Assembly: GCA_002007465.1 (NCBI GenBank)
Contig: LNAC01000347.1
Location: forward strand, 1,284,154-1,348,153
Reading direction: 5' to 3'
Source: Ailurus styani
Lineage: Eukaryota; Chordata; Mammalia; Carnivora; Ailuridae
Length of the DNA stretch: 64,000 nucleotides
Position 1 is the stretch's first letter. Each line of letters opens with the position of its first letter. Both the position numbers and the translations under genes were made by a program. A model generated the notes under the pieces. That model saw only the letters and a program-made list of their open reading frames with translations, did no database searches and had not been told where the DNA came from. Below, piece after piece: positions 22,680 to 35,095 of the stretch.

Positions 22680-25353
22680 AGGGAAGATGAGTTTTTTAGT
22701 CTTAACTCCCTACCTGATGCATAAAATTGTTTTTCAATATCCCTGAGAAGTAGTTGTTTGCCTTCTGAGGGCGTAGCTCCAGTGGTGAAATTTTCATGTT
22801 CTGAGGTAGTCCTTCTGGCTGGATTCAACAGATTGAGAGGAAAGGAGCAATCATATATAAAGGATTATCTTAGGTAGGACGATAGACATCAATGGCTTCT
22901 CTTCATGGATTCAGATATAATAAGCAAGAAGTATTGTCCCAAGTGTGCTGCCAAAACTATAGACCACCATCTTCGAGGAGGTGCTAGGTTGATTCTGGGA
23001 CTTCTCTACAATAAATTATTATTGCTTTACCCATCTCTGAACAAAGATAAACACAGAGAAAAGTACCTACAAAGTCATGGGGGAGTGTTGTGGGATGTGC
23101 CTGTCAGAAACACAAGGATTATTAAATCATATGGCTTCCTCTCTGCTCACCAGTTCTATTTTGTACGTGAATTTAAGGATTGTTGGAAGTTTGGGGAAAA
23201 GACTGAGTGTCGTGGCTTTCTTCCTCTTTTTAGGTGTCTTACTCAGAAGGAGAAGTATTTGTATGTGTTCCTCAATCAATGAGGGGATATAAAAATGACT
23301 GATACATAGAAAATAGTACCAGGCGGTGGCAGGTCAGAGCTAGGATCGTGGTTTTCTGACAAGGACTTGTTATGAGCACACGGTATTTGAAAGGATGTTC
23401 AAGCAAGGCTGTGCCACAAAAAAATTGTTGGTTGTGCTTGAAATTCTGATTCCATCCTCTTTGTGCAGTAAAAGCTGAGAGTGACGGCAGCAGGCACTAA
23501 TAGTCAGGAGATGTAGCATCATTTGAAGCTAGTTATTAGGATGTGTCTGGCTTAGGAGATGTGTAATTATAAAGGGTTTATTTCACAATTGTTCTGAACT
23601 GGGAGCATTTAGAGCTCAATGCAATGTTTGTCTTAATACACAGAGATATGGACCCTCAGGAAAAGTAAGCTAATGGTAAACACAAACCGGGGAGTTAATA
23701 TTTGTTCTCATTGGTATTGTTGATTGCCTAACAAATCCTTTGTGGGCAGTATACATTCAACAGTTCCACACAGTGTATGGGCACTAAATTACATAACTGT
23801 TTATGCAACTGGTATCTTAAATTGATACTTAGTCTGGGAAGTTTTGTCAAGTGATAGGGTTGTATTTCTGAAGGAAAACCTCCCTTAACTAAAAACAAGC
23901 TCGGTTATTAAAAAAAAAAAAACAACAAAAAACAAAAATAAAGACACCCCCTTGAGCAGGGAAAGAAAAGGAAAGGTGTGTAGTCTTTTTGTCTTTTTGA
24001 TTTTCTACAGAGCTGTTCTGATGCAGAGGGAAGGGTTAACATTTAAAATGGACTGGTTGCCTCCTGATTTCTTGCACATAAAGCCATGAGAAGTTCAGGG
24101 AGAGACTTCTTCCCCTGGTAATGACGCTCTCTGCTGCTAATGGCCCATGCAGACTCCCTTGGCTCCTCCAAATTAGAAATACTTTTGTGCTCCTTTGCTT
24201 CATTAACAGTAAAGAGAGGGAGAGTGGTGGCTATTTAGGGCACAGGGAAATTGGTGGCTATTTAGGGCAAGCGAAAATTGTAGTCATTATGGTTGGTAAA
24301 TTCTCTTCATGGTGTTCTTCGAGCCTTGATGTTCTTTTGGTGCTTTTCAGAAGAGCCCACCATTGTCACTACTGGCATTTGGCCTAGAAGGAGAAGAGTT
24401 GATTTGACTTTGGATTTTTGGCCCCTGGTGATGGTCAACACAAGGCATCTTGCCTATGGAGAGATGGGTCTTTTACTTTTTGATTTGCTTTTCAGAATGC
24501 ACATTTTGCACTGCCAGCTATAATGAAGGCCTCTTTGATAACCTCCTTCTCTACCTGGATTAAATTACACAGAGCTGGTGCTACACCTGAGGACCTGTAA
24601 AATTGCGTCCCACATAAACCTTAGTTGAGATGGATGGGATGGCTTGATAGGGTCAGGGCAACGCATGAAGAAGGAAGAGGAAAGGATAGTGTAGGGTCAT
24701 GATGTGTTATGGTGGGTCTCTGGTTGATCAGGTGGTTAGCATCAGGTTGCTGGATGCCACTTAGTAGGAGAAGGGCCTCAAAAGGAAGGTATGATAATCT
24801 CAGAGACAAATAGAACTGAATGAATGTTAGCATTTGTTGGTTTTACAATATTTGAAGAGGGGGGTCATGTTTATAAGAGCTTTTAGGAACTGAGGTGTAT
24901 AGTCTGAAAAAATGGCTCCTTCAATGATTGAAGTCACAATCCATGGAAACTGAACCCAGGAGAAATTGTACCCTAAACATTGACTTATAAACTGATAGTA
25001 ATTTGAGAAATAGTAAAGTGTAGTCAAAATGACCTGGAGGATCCTTGGGGCCACACTGCTGAAATTAAGGAGCATTTCTGGAGCTACCTACCCAATTGAT
25101 TGTATTTTGACATACTCAGGTAATGTTTTCATAGTTTTCAAGATGGTATGCATGATATCTTAAGAAAAGAGTGACAAACATAGTTTGCTAAGGCAATGCA
25201 AGTGACAAAATATAGATTGGAGAAACTAAATGTGAACAGACGGATGGATTTGAACAAGTAGAAGTCCTCTTTTGGTCTATAATTAAAAAAAATGTGAAAG
25301 TGGTTTAGTTGAGAGCACTTGATTAGGATAAAAAATAATAGTTTATAAGGAAA

Positions 25354-25430
25354 CCTTAGCATTTTTTTTAATTTGATTTTTTAAATTTAATTTTTAAATT
25401 TTTAAAAATTATTTTCCTTAGCATTTTTTT
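25354..25430. repeat. AT-rich insertion with target duplication
   Basis: ccttagcattttttt occurs at 25354-25368 and 25416-25430, bracketing 47 nt made only of A and T apart from one G and a few C-free blocks. Confidence 0.7.
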
Positions 25431-26649
25431 AAACCAGGGCTCATTAGTAGTATAGATTGCTTGTATCTGTCCAGGAGAGGTTTTCTAACCATTATATATA
25501 AATATTTAAGTCTTCATGGCAAATATCCTGTTGATATGGTGGTTGGCAGTATCAGGCTTTGATGACTTATGATCAAATTGCTTGTCTTCTTCAATTGATA
25601 GGTTTATAAGAAATCTTCCAAGCCCTAATGTGGGTTTTCCAGGTAGACTTCCCTGTTGGGAAGAAACATCACCAAGTACCAGTTTGGAGTGTCTTCAACC
25701 ATTTTAACACTCATTCATTCAACAAATATTTATCAAATACCTGCTATGTGAAGGGCAGCTTTATTTCTTACTGTGAATTATTAAATGGGAATTCTGATTT
25801 ATCTATGAGTCTCTTCTGGTTTTAGTTCTTGAAATTCATTTTCCAGGGCCCATATATTTCTGTGAAAACTGAAAGGATACACTTTCAGAATCTGAAATAC
25901 TCAGAGTCATTCTCTGGACTTCGAGGAGTCCCACTTTACATTCTGATTGGGATACCTATGCTAGCCAACCTATTGACCTCTTTGGTATTTCTTCGTTCCA
26001 ATTTTATCTTTTCTTAACACATTTGTTTTGCATTTATTTCTTAGAGGGCTATTTTGTAAACATATCAGTTGGGCCAAATTGTGCTGGATCACCTTCTGGG
26101 ACCTGGGACGTGTGGTTTCAGTTGGAGGAAACGAGAACCATGATGATTGAGGACAAATGGATAGAAAATACAAGGAAGAAAATTTAGCTTTCTAAAGATT
26201 GTCTAAAGATTAAAATATAAAAAAAACCTCCATAAATCTAATTGTCTTTCATGAGAGAATGTGACATCCCATAACTGGAAGAAGAGACAGGCTGAAATGT
26301 GGAGGGAATTCCTACTGTACATTGGAAGTTGGAACAGATAACCTTCATGTCCATTCTGACTCTAGGAATATGAGTTTAGGATTGTTCTTTGGTTCCAGTG
26401 TAAATCCTGATACACATATGAAAAACGCTAAGTATCCTAAGGCCAATTAGAGAGTCTCCCATCCCAAGCTTTCTAAAGGTTAAGTTGATGTTGCATTAGG
26501 AAATCTGGGAAAAGAGTAGTTTTTTTTTTTTTTATTCCCAAATGCCCTAAACATTTTTCATTCCTTTCATTTTATTAATTAATGAATGAAAGAAACATGT
26601 ATTCTTACAAGAAGTATGTATCAAATGCTGCATTTGTACCATGAAGGGT

Positions 26650-27030
26650 TTTTAGTGTGTTTTTATTTTTTTATTTTTATTATTTATTTATTTTTATTAA
26701 CATATAATGTATTATTTGTTTCAGGGGTACAGGTCTGTGATTCATCAGGCTTACATGTTTCACAGCACTCACCATAGCACATACCCTCCCCAATGTCCAT
26801 AACCCAGACACCCCATCCCTCTCACCCCCCTCCACTCCAGCAACCCTCAGTTTGTTTCTTGAGGTTAAGAGTCTCTTATGGTTTGTCTCCCTCCCTGTTT
26901 TGCTCTTGTTTCATTTTTTCCTCTCTTCCCCTATGATCCTCTGCCTTGTTTCTCAAATTCCACATGTCAGTGAGATCATATGATAATTGTCTTTCTCTGA
27001 TTGATTTATTTCTGACCAAATATCATGGGT
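26650..27030 (-). mobile_element. Carnivore L1 3' end, antisense
   Basis: T-rich start followed by acatataatgtattatttg, tcatcaggcttacatgtttc, cactcaccatagcacata and agagtctcttatggtttg. This is the 3' UTR of carnivore L1 read backwards, 5'-truncated. Confidence 0.85.
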
Positions 27031-27095
27031 AAACTGCTATACATTAAAATAAATAGTACAGAATGGCAAATCTGGCATATCCGAGGTTTGTTCCT

Positions 27096-27307
27096 TTTTT
27101 TTCTTTTTCAAGATTTACTTATTTATTTGAGAAAGAGAGACAAAGAATGTGTGAGTTGGGGGAGGTGCAGAGAGAGAGAATCTCAAGCAGACTCCCTGCT
27201 GAGCTCAGAGACCAGTTCTGGGCTAGATCTCAGAACCCATGAGATCATGACCTGAGCCAAAACTAAGAGTCAGATGCTTAACCAACTGAGCCACCCAGGC
27301 GCCCCCT
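27096..27307 (-). repeat. CAN-SINE (older type), antisense, with target duplication
   Basis: Body of the older tRNA-Lys type ending gagccacccaggcgcccc. Flanks gaggtttgttcct at 27083-27095 and 27308-27320 are identical. Confidence 0.94.
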
Positions 27308-28753
27308 GAGGTTTGTTCCTAAATGAGCTGTGGGTAGATGTTAACTGCACTTGGTATGGTTACTGAATTATCTCTAAGTTTTACAGTTTTACATATATGT
27401 AAGATACATACTATTTACCTCCATTTTTTGAAAAAGGAAATGAGAGCTTAAAGAGGGTCAGTAGTTTACCCAAATGCATCCATCTTGTGTACGCAGACAT
27501 AGATTTCCAGTTTATCCCCATTTGATCATAGTGCCCAAGAATTTCATGCTAAAAACCATTTCCTTTTTAATAAAATGCACTGGATTGTAAGTTGGCTTTG
27601 GATATACTCATGCCACACTCACTTTGAAAACCCAACTTGAAAACCTTCGTCTCATTTCCCTCTACTTTGAGAATTTAATTATCTGCCTACAGCAAAATGC
27701 CACAGTTAAAGATTCTCATGAAAACCAAACCAAAGGGGGAAGGACAGTCATAATGTGTATTGATTTTTTTTTTATTTTTGCCGTTTATTTTCTGTCCACT
27801 TTGACTATCTTTTAGGGTCTTAGCATGTGGCTAAATCTGTTTGTTCTAGTGAAGCCTTAAAAATCACTTTCTGGGGTGGGCTGTGTAATTTGTGGATATT
27901 AATACATTTCTAGTTCTGCCCTATGACATTCACATCGTGCTTTTGTCATTCTCTGCCTCAACTTCCTCATTTGCTAAAATGCACTTCTAGAAATGTGTTC
28001 CATAAATGAGGAAATGGGCACCAGCTGCTTTAGAGAGCGTTCATCCGTGCACTCTTCCTTCATATAGCAAACATGGTAGGGGTGCTCATCATGCGCAGTT
28101 CCTGTGCCAGGGTGGAGGAGACCAAACAGGACAAAATAGTTCTAATTCAAAGATCTCACAATCCAGCTTAACAAACAAAAAAACTGATACCAATTGTGGT
28201 GGTAGGAGTGAACGCTGGGCATTATGCAAGATTGCGGGAAAGGAGCCAGGTTACCTCTTCCTTCTAGGGAAGGCCACTGAAGCCATTTCTGCCTGGCGGT
28301 TGGAGGTGGGCTTCTGAGAGTCGACGCACATTAGGTTCTTGGTCTCAGTCATTGCTTGCATAAGAATTATCTAAGAACAATATAGTATGTTTTCTGATGC
28401 TGATAAAATTGGTCTATGGCAAAATTCTAGACATGAACATTTCTTTATTAAAATGATAGTAGATAGTCCTGGCCTGTATGAACTCGTCAAGATGGCATTT
28501 ATCAGTGGTCTCAGATCTGAGTGTTACTACCTTCCACCCACCAGACCAGTGGAATGCACAAATGATCCAATGACATCTTTCCAGCTGGGCTGTTGGACCC
28601 ACACCATGATTGCTAAAATCTCCACAGACAAGATGGCCCAAGACATACATGGAAAGAATAGAAGTTGACTTACCACAGATGGCAGAGGAGTAGATTAGAT
28701 CCAGAATGGACAATTACTTACCACGCATTTTTTTTCTTTTAAAATCGCCCTAG

Positions 28754-28931
28754 AGCAAATGCTCCAGATGTTCCTTATGATTTAACCATGACTGACAGCA
28801 GAAATAACACAACTACTGTCAATTATGTACACGACACATTGTCTAACCTTTATGGCTGGATGGCTCTGCTCTTGGATCAAGAGACTTACTCACTGCAGTT
28901 TGAGACCCCTTGGATCAACAGATCTCTGCAG
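28754..28931 (+). CDS. PKHD1: PKHD1 internal exon (linker after beta-helix)
   Basis: This 178-nt exon starts with the third base of a leucine codon, then 59 codons, and ends at a codon boundary. The acceptor is atcgccctag, with a pyrimidine tract interrupted by aaaatc, and the donor GTAACC, which is weaker than the other donors here. The translation contains [45 protein letters not shown] and [10 protein letters not shown]. These match remembered fibrocystin downstream of HRMSIG. NNT/NTT and NRS are potential N-glycosylation sites. It joins in phase 0 to the exon at 30218. No start or stop decision is involved because it is internal. Confidence 0.95.
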
Positions 28932-29654
28932 GTAACCCCAGGAATTCATTCATGGGTATGATCTTTTCCCAGGAGCTCTTATCTTTCCACCTGTGAAATA
29001 GAACTTTGCAGGAATCAGCATCTTCTGGTGCTGATAAAGAAAACTGCCACAACATTTTGGCCTGATGAATGTAATCTGAATATAAGAGAAGGTGGTTATT
29101 TTTTATTTTAATTTTTTTAACTTGAAAATTTTAGAATCTGTTTGAATCTTGAGTAACACAGTGGTTCTGCCCCCAATTTTAACTTTATTAATACAATGAA
29201 AAATACCTTCTAAGCATTCTATAGAATTATATTATTAGGGGTTAAGAATCAACTGACCCCTTAGAGAAGTGTTTGTAGCCAGAGAAAAGGTCTTGACGAA
29301 GCATTTTTACATTGCATACTGCCACCTTGTGGTCAAAGATTAACTTGCAAATAAAGGTCTGGACCTGCGTTGGGGTTGGTTGAAGGAGTCAAATGGTGGA
29401 TTTCTTCAAGCTTCTCTTCTACCTTTCAATGCATTTCTTTCTTCCTTCATATTCTCCATAAAGTCATGAGAGCAGGTCTTAGGTGTGGTAGAGTTCAAGG
29501 CAGAATCTCCTTTGATGCTCTCACTACCCTTTTCAGAAAGGAGAGTTCCTTCCTTCCCTTGAGGTTCCCGTGAGAATTTGGGGGAGTTTTCATAAGGTGA
29601 AGGCATCGGAATGATGATGGTGGGGGGCGGGAATCTTAGTGTCTATCTTGGCTC

Positions 29655-29850
29655 AGGACTCCCCTGCTTTGTGGTGTGGTGCCAGTTACTAAACGTCTGC
29701 CTGCCTCAGCTTTCTCATCTGTAAATTGGGGGCAGTAATAGTGACAATCACAGGGAGTCTTTGGAGGATGGAATACTTGATATGAATAGAACTTGAGCAT
29801 GTAACAAATGCTCTAACAGTGCTCGCCATTACTATTACAAATGGATGGGC
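29655..29850 (-). repeat. MIR relic, antisense
   Basis: Contains cagctttctcatctgtaaat, tgggggcagtaatagtgac and gctctaacagtgctcgccat. Confidence 0.7.
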
Positions 29851-29904
29851 CTCCTGTCATTGCCTGACCTTTAAATTATGGGGAAAACATGGAAAAAAAA
29901 TTCT

Positions 29905-30010
29905 AGATCTGGCTCTGTCTCTCCTAGCTGCTTGACCTGGGACAAGTCAACTCACTTGTCTGAGTTTTCTACTCTGTTAAATGAGGTTGTTAAAAAAGAG
30001 AAACCCATGG
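29905..30010 (-). repeat. MIR fragment, antisense
   Basis: gctgcttgacctgggacaag and tactctgttaaatgaggttg match part of a reversed MIR. Confidence 0.55.
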
Positions 30011-30217
30011 AGTCTTTCAGTCCTCATGCTCTATGATTCTGGAGTTCTGGTTATGAATTTATCATGGAGTGGATTTAGTTAGCCCATTTCCTGCAAGAGG
30101 AGTAGTCTGGGTATGAACTGTATTTCTAAAGTACTCCATCTGTGTTCTTTGTAGCTCTTTTCTGGCCAAAGCTTTCTGTACTCAATGAGAATTATTGTAT
30201 TGTTCTCTCACTTCAAG

Positions 30218-30413
30218 TACTCAGCAACGTTTGGCAGCTTTGTTCCGGGGAACTACCTCCTGCTGGTGCACACGGTCCCGTGGCCTTACCCTGATATCCT
30301 CGTCAGGTGTGGAAGTCAGCTGGGGCGGCCCCTTCCGACTCTGCCATCACCTGGTCAGGACCGAGGCTGTGACTGGTTCTTCAATACCCAGCTGAGGCAA
30401 CTCACCTATCTGG
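30218..30413 (+). CDS. PKHD1: PKHD1 internal exon (linker before second G8)
   Basis: This 196-nt exon begins at a codon boundary, carries 65 codons and ends with the first base of a valine codon completed at 41114. The donor is GTAAGT. The translation contains [48 protein letters not shown] and [10 protein letters not shown] chose 30218 as the start because remembered human fibrocystin reads SLQ followed directly by YSATF. The reading frame stays open for 63 nt upstream to a second good acceptor at 30154, so a longer form with 21 extra, mostly hydrophobic residues is possible. The tryptophan in CDWFFN lies in the exon that in humans carries several known disease alleles, as I recall it. Confidence 0.94.
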
Positions 30414-32839
30414 GTAAGTATAATCGGATGAGAATGTTGAGGGCACGTAGTCAGAAGCCGTCGTTCACTCTTGAATTCCAAACATTTGTGCTACAAAGTG
30501 ATGAAGACCTGAAGGGGAGAGCTATGTGTTATGGTTAAATGGTTGGGCTCTGAAATCAGACTGCCTGGGCAGTTGTCCTGAGTTCCTTGTCCCTCTCCCT
30601 TGTGCCTAGCCATATGTCACCTGAGCCTGATCCACACTTGAGCCCTGAGACTATGAAATTTTAATAGCACTAGAGAAAAGAATATGGTAATTCCCTGGTA
30701 TTATTGAGTCTTTGCCAAATTGATTGTGGTGTATTTTATTTGTGCAGAATTGTTCCATTCAAATTTTATTTCTGACGTGATTAAGCATAAATGTAACCTA
30801 AAACTATAAAAACTCAGGATGGACAGGGATCCCTGAGACTGTTTTTTACTGCTAGAGCCTAATGCAGCCATTAAGTAAAAGACCAAGAGGTGTCATTAAC
30901 TATGACTGTTCACTTGATATATATTCTAGAACAAAATTTTAGTTTCAAATTGTTCTCCTTCTATTACTTAGCATGCTTGTGAAGAGCCTGTCTTGTCCAT
31001 TGTTCGATTTCGTTCATGAACGGCAAACTGACTTAATGGCCACATGAGCCAAGCATGGTAAAGGAACATTTGTGGCATAAAGAAAAAAAAATTCAGTCAT
31101 GCAGCTACAGATTTTCTTCCCCTTTGTTATCATTATTTATTGAATTAATAGGAAGTCATACTCTTATACTATTTATACACATATATGGTAGAAATGCATA
31201 TCTATGTAAGTTTATATATTTATGTATAGATGTACATCTGTATGTACATATGAGCATATATATGATATAGATGCATTTTTTCACATACAACATTTTTATT
31301 AGGTAGATAGCCCTTCTTAATTGAAATCATTCTTTGTATCAGAATACCCTAGTTTCTCGCCTTTAGATAAGAGGAGTTGGAAAAGGACCAGTGAATCACA
31401 GAGGGTTGATTGGCTGTTTAATGAATTTGGAGACAGCATCACTGGGAAGGCTCGTAATGCCGTTATGGTAGTGAGGGTGTTGTAGTGGGCACCCAACAGG
31501 ACCCCAAGCCATAGCGTTCTAGCTCTCTGCCCTGCATTCTACATATTGATTAGTTTGTTACTTTCACTTGCTTTTTTATTTTTTTCAGACCGTGTGACTT
31601 TATAAATCTGTGACTGGGGTAATTTACATAAAATACATCTAATCTAAGAAAAAAACATAAGTTGAGACCTCACAGTCTATGTGGACATATTCCTGAGATT
31701 GAAAAAAAAAGTGGAGAGTGTTGTGTATACAGAAGTTTCATTTTTATCATAGGGAGAATGCTTGACCTGTTTCAGGACCATTGAAGTTCCTGCCAGACTT
31801 TCTAGGGCGGGGGATGGAGAGACCTTGCTCCTATTCCTGGCTGGCTTTTCGTTCAGAGTGTCGCTTCACTGATAATTGGCTGTGTTTCATTAATTTGTTG
31901 ACCACTTTTAAGTGGACCATCTTTTTTTGTATTGTTTGTTTGCAACCTTACCACATCCCCCAGGGTAGGAAATTTCAAACAAAATCACAATTATCTTTGT
32001 TTCCTCCATTTGGCTACTTTGTGTGGGATTGAAGATACCTGACTAATCTTAGACCCAGTTGAGAAGGGAAAAAAAAAAATCAGAACCCAGGCATTCTAGC
32101 TCCTGGCTCTGGATCTCCCCACTAGAGTGTGCTGCCCACTAAATAATCATTGATCACTGACCAAATAGGGTATGTGTGTGTGCGTGCACGGCAGTGGGAG
32201 GGTACTAGGCAGGGTTGTGGGAGAAAACTTCTCACTGATCCCCAGTGACAAAGAAAAAAATCCTATACATATAATATGTTTTGAGAGTATTCCTCTTTTC
32301 TACAAAAGCAAGTTTTGTCTTTTTTTTTTTTCTTTTTTAGCAAAAGTCTTTATGGGATGCAGGTTCTTTTGGAAAGCTTATGGCCAGAGCTTAAAGTTTA
32401 GGGTTTTAATCAGTGACTGGCTGGCTTTTTCACCTGGGGCATGGAATTATAAATACTCCATGCCTCGATGGCTTCATCTTTACAATGAGGTTAAGGATAC
32501 CTACTTATCTCTTGGAACTGTGGCACAAACCCCCCAAATATCTTCAGATGGGATTATTATGCCCTGTTACTTGACTACATGTTTTCCCAGTAGATTATTT
32601 CTCTAGATCTGTTCTTTTTTCCCCTCAGAAGATGAACAACGTCACATGCCTTAACTTAGCGTACACGTCATCACCTTTCTGAAAGGGTCTCATTCTATTT
32701 TCCTTGACTGGATTTTGTAAGATAACTGAGATTCGTGATAACATGACATCTATGATATATGGTTTCCATGACTGAAATGTAATACCACTGAAGCAATTGT
32801 TACCCACAGAATAAGATCACCTCGCTCACTTAAAAATAT

Positions 32840-35095
32840 CTTTTAAAGAGATTGGTTCAGGTTGCCTTTCGAAAGCCCCTGAGAATTTTGCCTAAGAAGC
32901 CACTGAGAGAGTGGAGCACAGCTAAGGACTCTGGTGCTCTCGTCTGTGTGAACCACCCAGGAGGAGCAGCGTTTGATGTGGGGAATGGGCAAGACTGCAG
33001 GACAAGTGTTCTTTTATGTTTTCTGAGTCTGAGTCAAATCCAGCGAGCGAGCCCATTTTTCCGTTTATGCGATTCGATTAACTGGCGGCTTCTGCCTCTG
33101 CCTTCCCCACTGCCTCTTTCCCTGCTGTTTTTTTTTTTTTCCAGGGATGTTTCAGTTCATGGTTAACTATTTTTATTTTTTAGTTACATTAACGCTATGA
33201 AATAATTAGTCAGCTAATTAATCTGGTTTACAAGCTTTGTAGGATTCTTCAGCTGTCAGTCAGGCCCAGGCCTGAGGCCTACATCTAGTCTCAGCTCTCT
33301 TGCCCATGTGATTCCCGTTGCCATGGCTACTGGCTACATCTGCTGACACCCCACTCTCTATTTATTGCTTAATTAAGAATTTCACGCTCAGCCCTTATCT
33401 GCCTCTAAGAACAAGCGCACACTGTTAAGAAATTCCAAATTTAGGCCCAGGCACAAGGAGAGCCTTTCTTGGGGCCTTGGCTGGATGGAGCCTCTCTAAC
33501 GATCTTCTCGGCATCCCAGCCGCCACCTTTCAATCAAAAATCATTAAATGGGGCAGAGATAATGAGCATGTAGCATATCAAAAGAAGGATGTTTGCTTGG
33601 TCCAAAGGAGGAGAAGCTGCTAGGCCCCATGCGCAGCCCCACTTCAAAGGGAGATGAGACCCCCTCATCACTGGGGCCTGATAAAGCCTCATTTGTTCTG
33701 GGCTTGACTTATGAAAAAGGTCTGGTGTGTCCGGGTCCCGTCTCACAGACGCAGGATCCCCCCACCTCTCGCCTCCACCTCCACCGGCCCCCTCGCTGGC
33801 CCTCCGCACGCACGCTCGTGTGTCAGCACTCAGGCAGCTGGGTCCCCCAAAGCATCAGGCGGAGCGTATAATCACTGACTCTCCACTCACAATGGCCACT
33901 TGTAGGGGGGTGGCTGGGAGGAGGTCTTCATCACAATAGGAACACAATTATTGCAGCTGCTAGCGAGGGCTCTGCTCCTTCCTGTAGGAAGATAATAGGA
34001 CTTGCCCAGCACAGGAGGAGAGGGTTGGGGGGGAGGTGACGGGGGTTGATAGGGGTAGAGGAAACAATCTTGAGTTGATTATTCAGATTCTGACTCTTGG
34101 AAGCCCGACGCGGAGCCAGTGGGGTTCCAGCAGCTGCCCGTGCACAGTCCTCTCCTAATAATTGTACATTCTGTCAGGGGTCAACTTACTTTTGACCCTG
34201 TCCTTTTATAGCGGGAAAAGGCTCTTGAGGGCAAACTGTTGGGTTGTGGCAGGGTGCATTAAACACCCACAGCCGCTTCCCCGTGCTTTCTCCTTCACCC
34301 AGCCAGCAGCCGGTGATAAATTCATGTCAGATGCTGAGCCATTCACGGGTGCCCTCCCGGGTTCACACGGCCCAGCTCACGCCGTGGAGACGGGGCCGAG
34401 CCGGGATATTGTGTGAGGCGGCAGCTGAGCCAGCGCCTGCGAGGCGCGGAGGCTCCTGCCTACCACCTTCTTCTGATCCGACGGGGGGGAAAAAAAAAGA
34501 TGTGTCTAGCCAGGCTGGCCAGTGCCTGTCTCCAAGTGGCCCCCTCGCCAGGATAAAGGCAGGCCGTCTGGCAGGAAGCCGGGGCCATCTTCCACCAGGG
34601 CAAGAGGGCCGGAGGTAGACAGACAAATGGACCTCATTGTCTGCAGGAAGTCAAGTCACATCACACAGAAGGCTCAGAAAAGATGCTGTTAACCTGGGAG
34701 ATCCTGGAACTGAGGAGGGCTTTCCTGAGTTTGGGCCGGGGGCCTCCCGGTACTGCCTGCGGTTTCTCTTGTTCTCCACAGCGCTCAGGGCACCGGGTTG
34801 GGGCAGGCTGCCGCCTCCAGCCTCCTGTCGTCCGGCTGGTGCAGAAGACCCCGTCAGCTCCTCGGGAAGGAGTTCTGCTCGCGTCTGTGGAGGAGAGAGG
34901 ACTCAGCCGGCTGCCCTGAGCATGTGGGGAGGGTTTTATAAGCAGAGCAGAATCATAATCCTTCGCAACTCTGCCGCCATTCCCATGCTGAGGCCCTCTA
35001 AGGCAATCCGTAGCATTCTAGTTAATAAATTAATTTACATTCTTATAGAAAACTCATTCCCCAAAGATCCCCAAGGATTTTTTCCAGGAATATAG
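32840..35095. other. GC-richer, repeat-poor intronic block (candidate regulatory DNA)
   Basis: About 2.2 kb without any interspersed repeat I can recognise, visibly richer in G+C and CpG than the rest (cluster near 34380-34500, e.g. ggcgcgg, gatccgacgg). It contains AT-core homeodomain-like sites (agctaattaatctgg, gcttaattaagaat, gttaataaattaat) and GATA-like sites (cagagataatg, gaagataatagg). A role as enhancer or alternative promoter is inference. The open frames here, up to 152 codons, match no family I know. Confidence 0.45.

Larger units (their letters stand above)
16011..28753 (+). other. PKHD1: Intron 15764/28754 exons (12.7 kb)
   Basis: GTAAGT donor, atcgccctag acceptor. Contents: a poly(T)-only insertion with target duplication (17246-17290), a sense L1 3' end (about 17345-17580), a MER5-like relic (about 18080-18205), a short CAN-SINE/tRNA-head element (about 19354-19455), an L2 block (about 20115-20625), an antisense MIR (about 21545-21685), a (GT)30 microsatellite (22617-22676), an AT-rich insertion (25354-25430), an antisense carnivore L1 3' end (about 26650-27030) and an antisense CAN-SINE (27096-27307). 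The stretches 18300-18870 and 22700-25340 look largely free of recent repeats. Confidence 0.9.
28932..30217 (+). other. PKHD1: Intron 28754/30218 exons (1.3 kb)
   Basis: GTAACC donor, ctctcacttcaag acceptor. It holds two antisense MIR-like relics (about 29655-29850 and 29905-30010). A second acceptor-like site, tctgtgttctttgtag, ends at 30154, and use of it would lengthen the next exon by 63 nt in frame. Confidence 0.85.

Noticed and set aside
22520..22828. His-Thr and Cys-Val repeat proteins
   Set aside because: Produced by the (GT)30 microsatellite.
32172..32606. 144-codon open frame on the + strand
   Set aside because: Begins in a GT-rich run, crosses a poly(T) tract and an MIR-like piece, and shows no known domain or coding pattern.
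34637..35095. 152-codon open frame in the GC-rich block
   Set aside because: Several overlapping frames on both strands are open here because stop codons are rare in GC-rich DNA; no conserved protein recognised.
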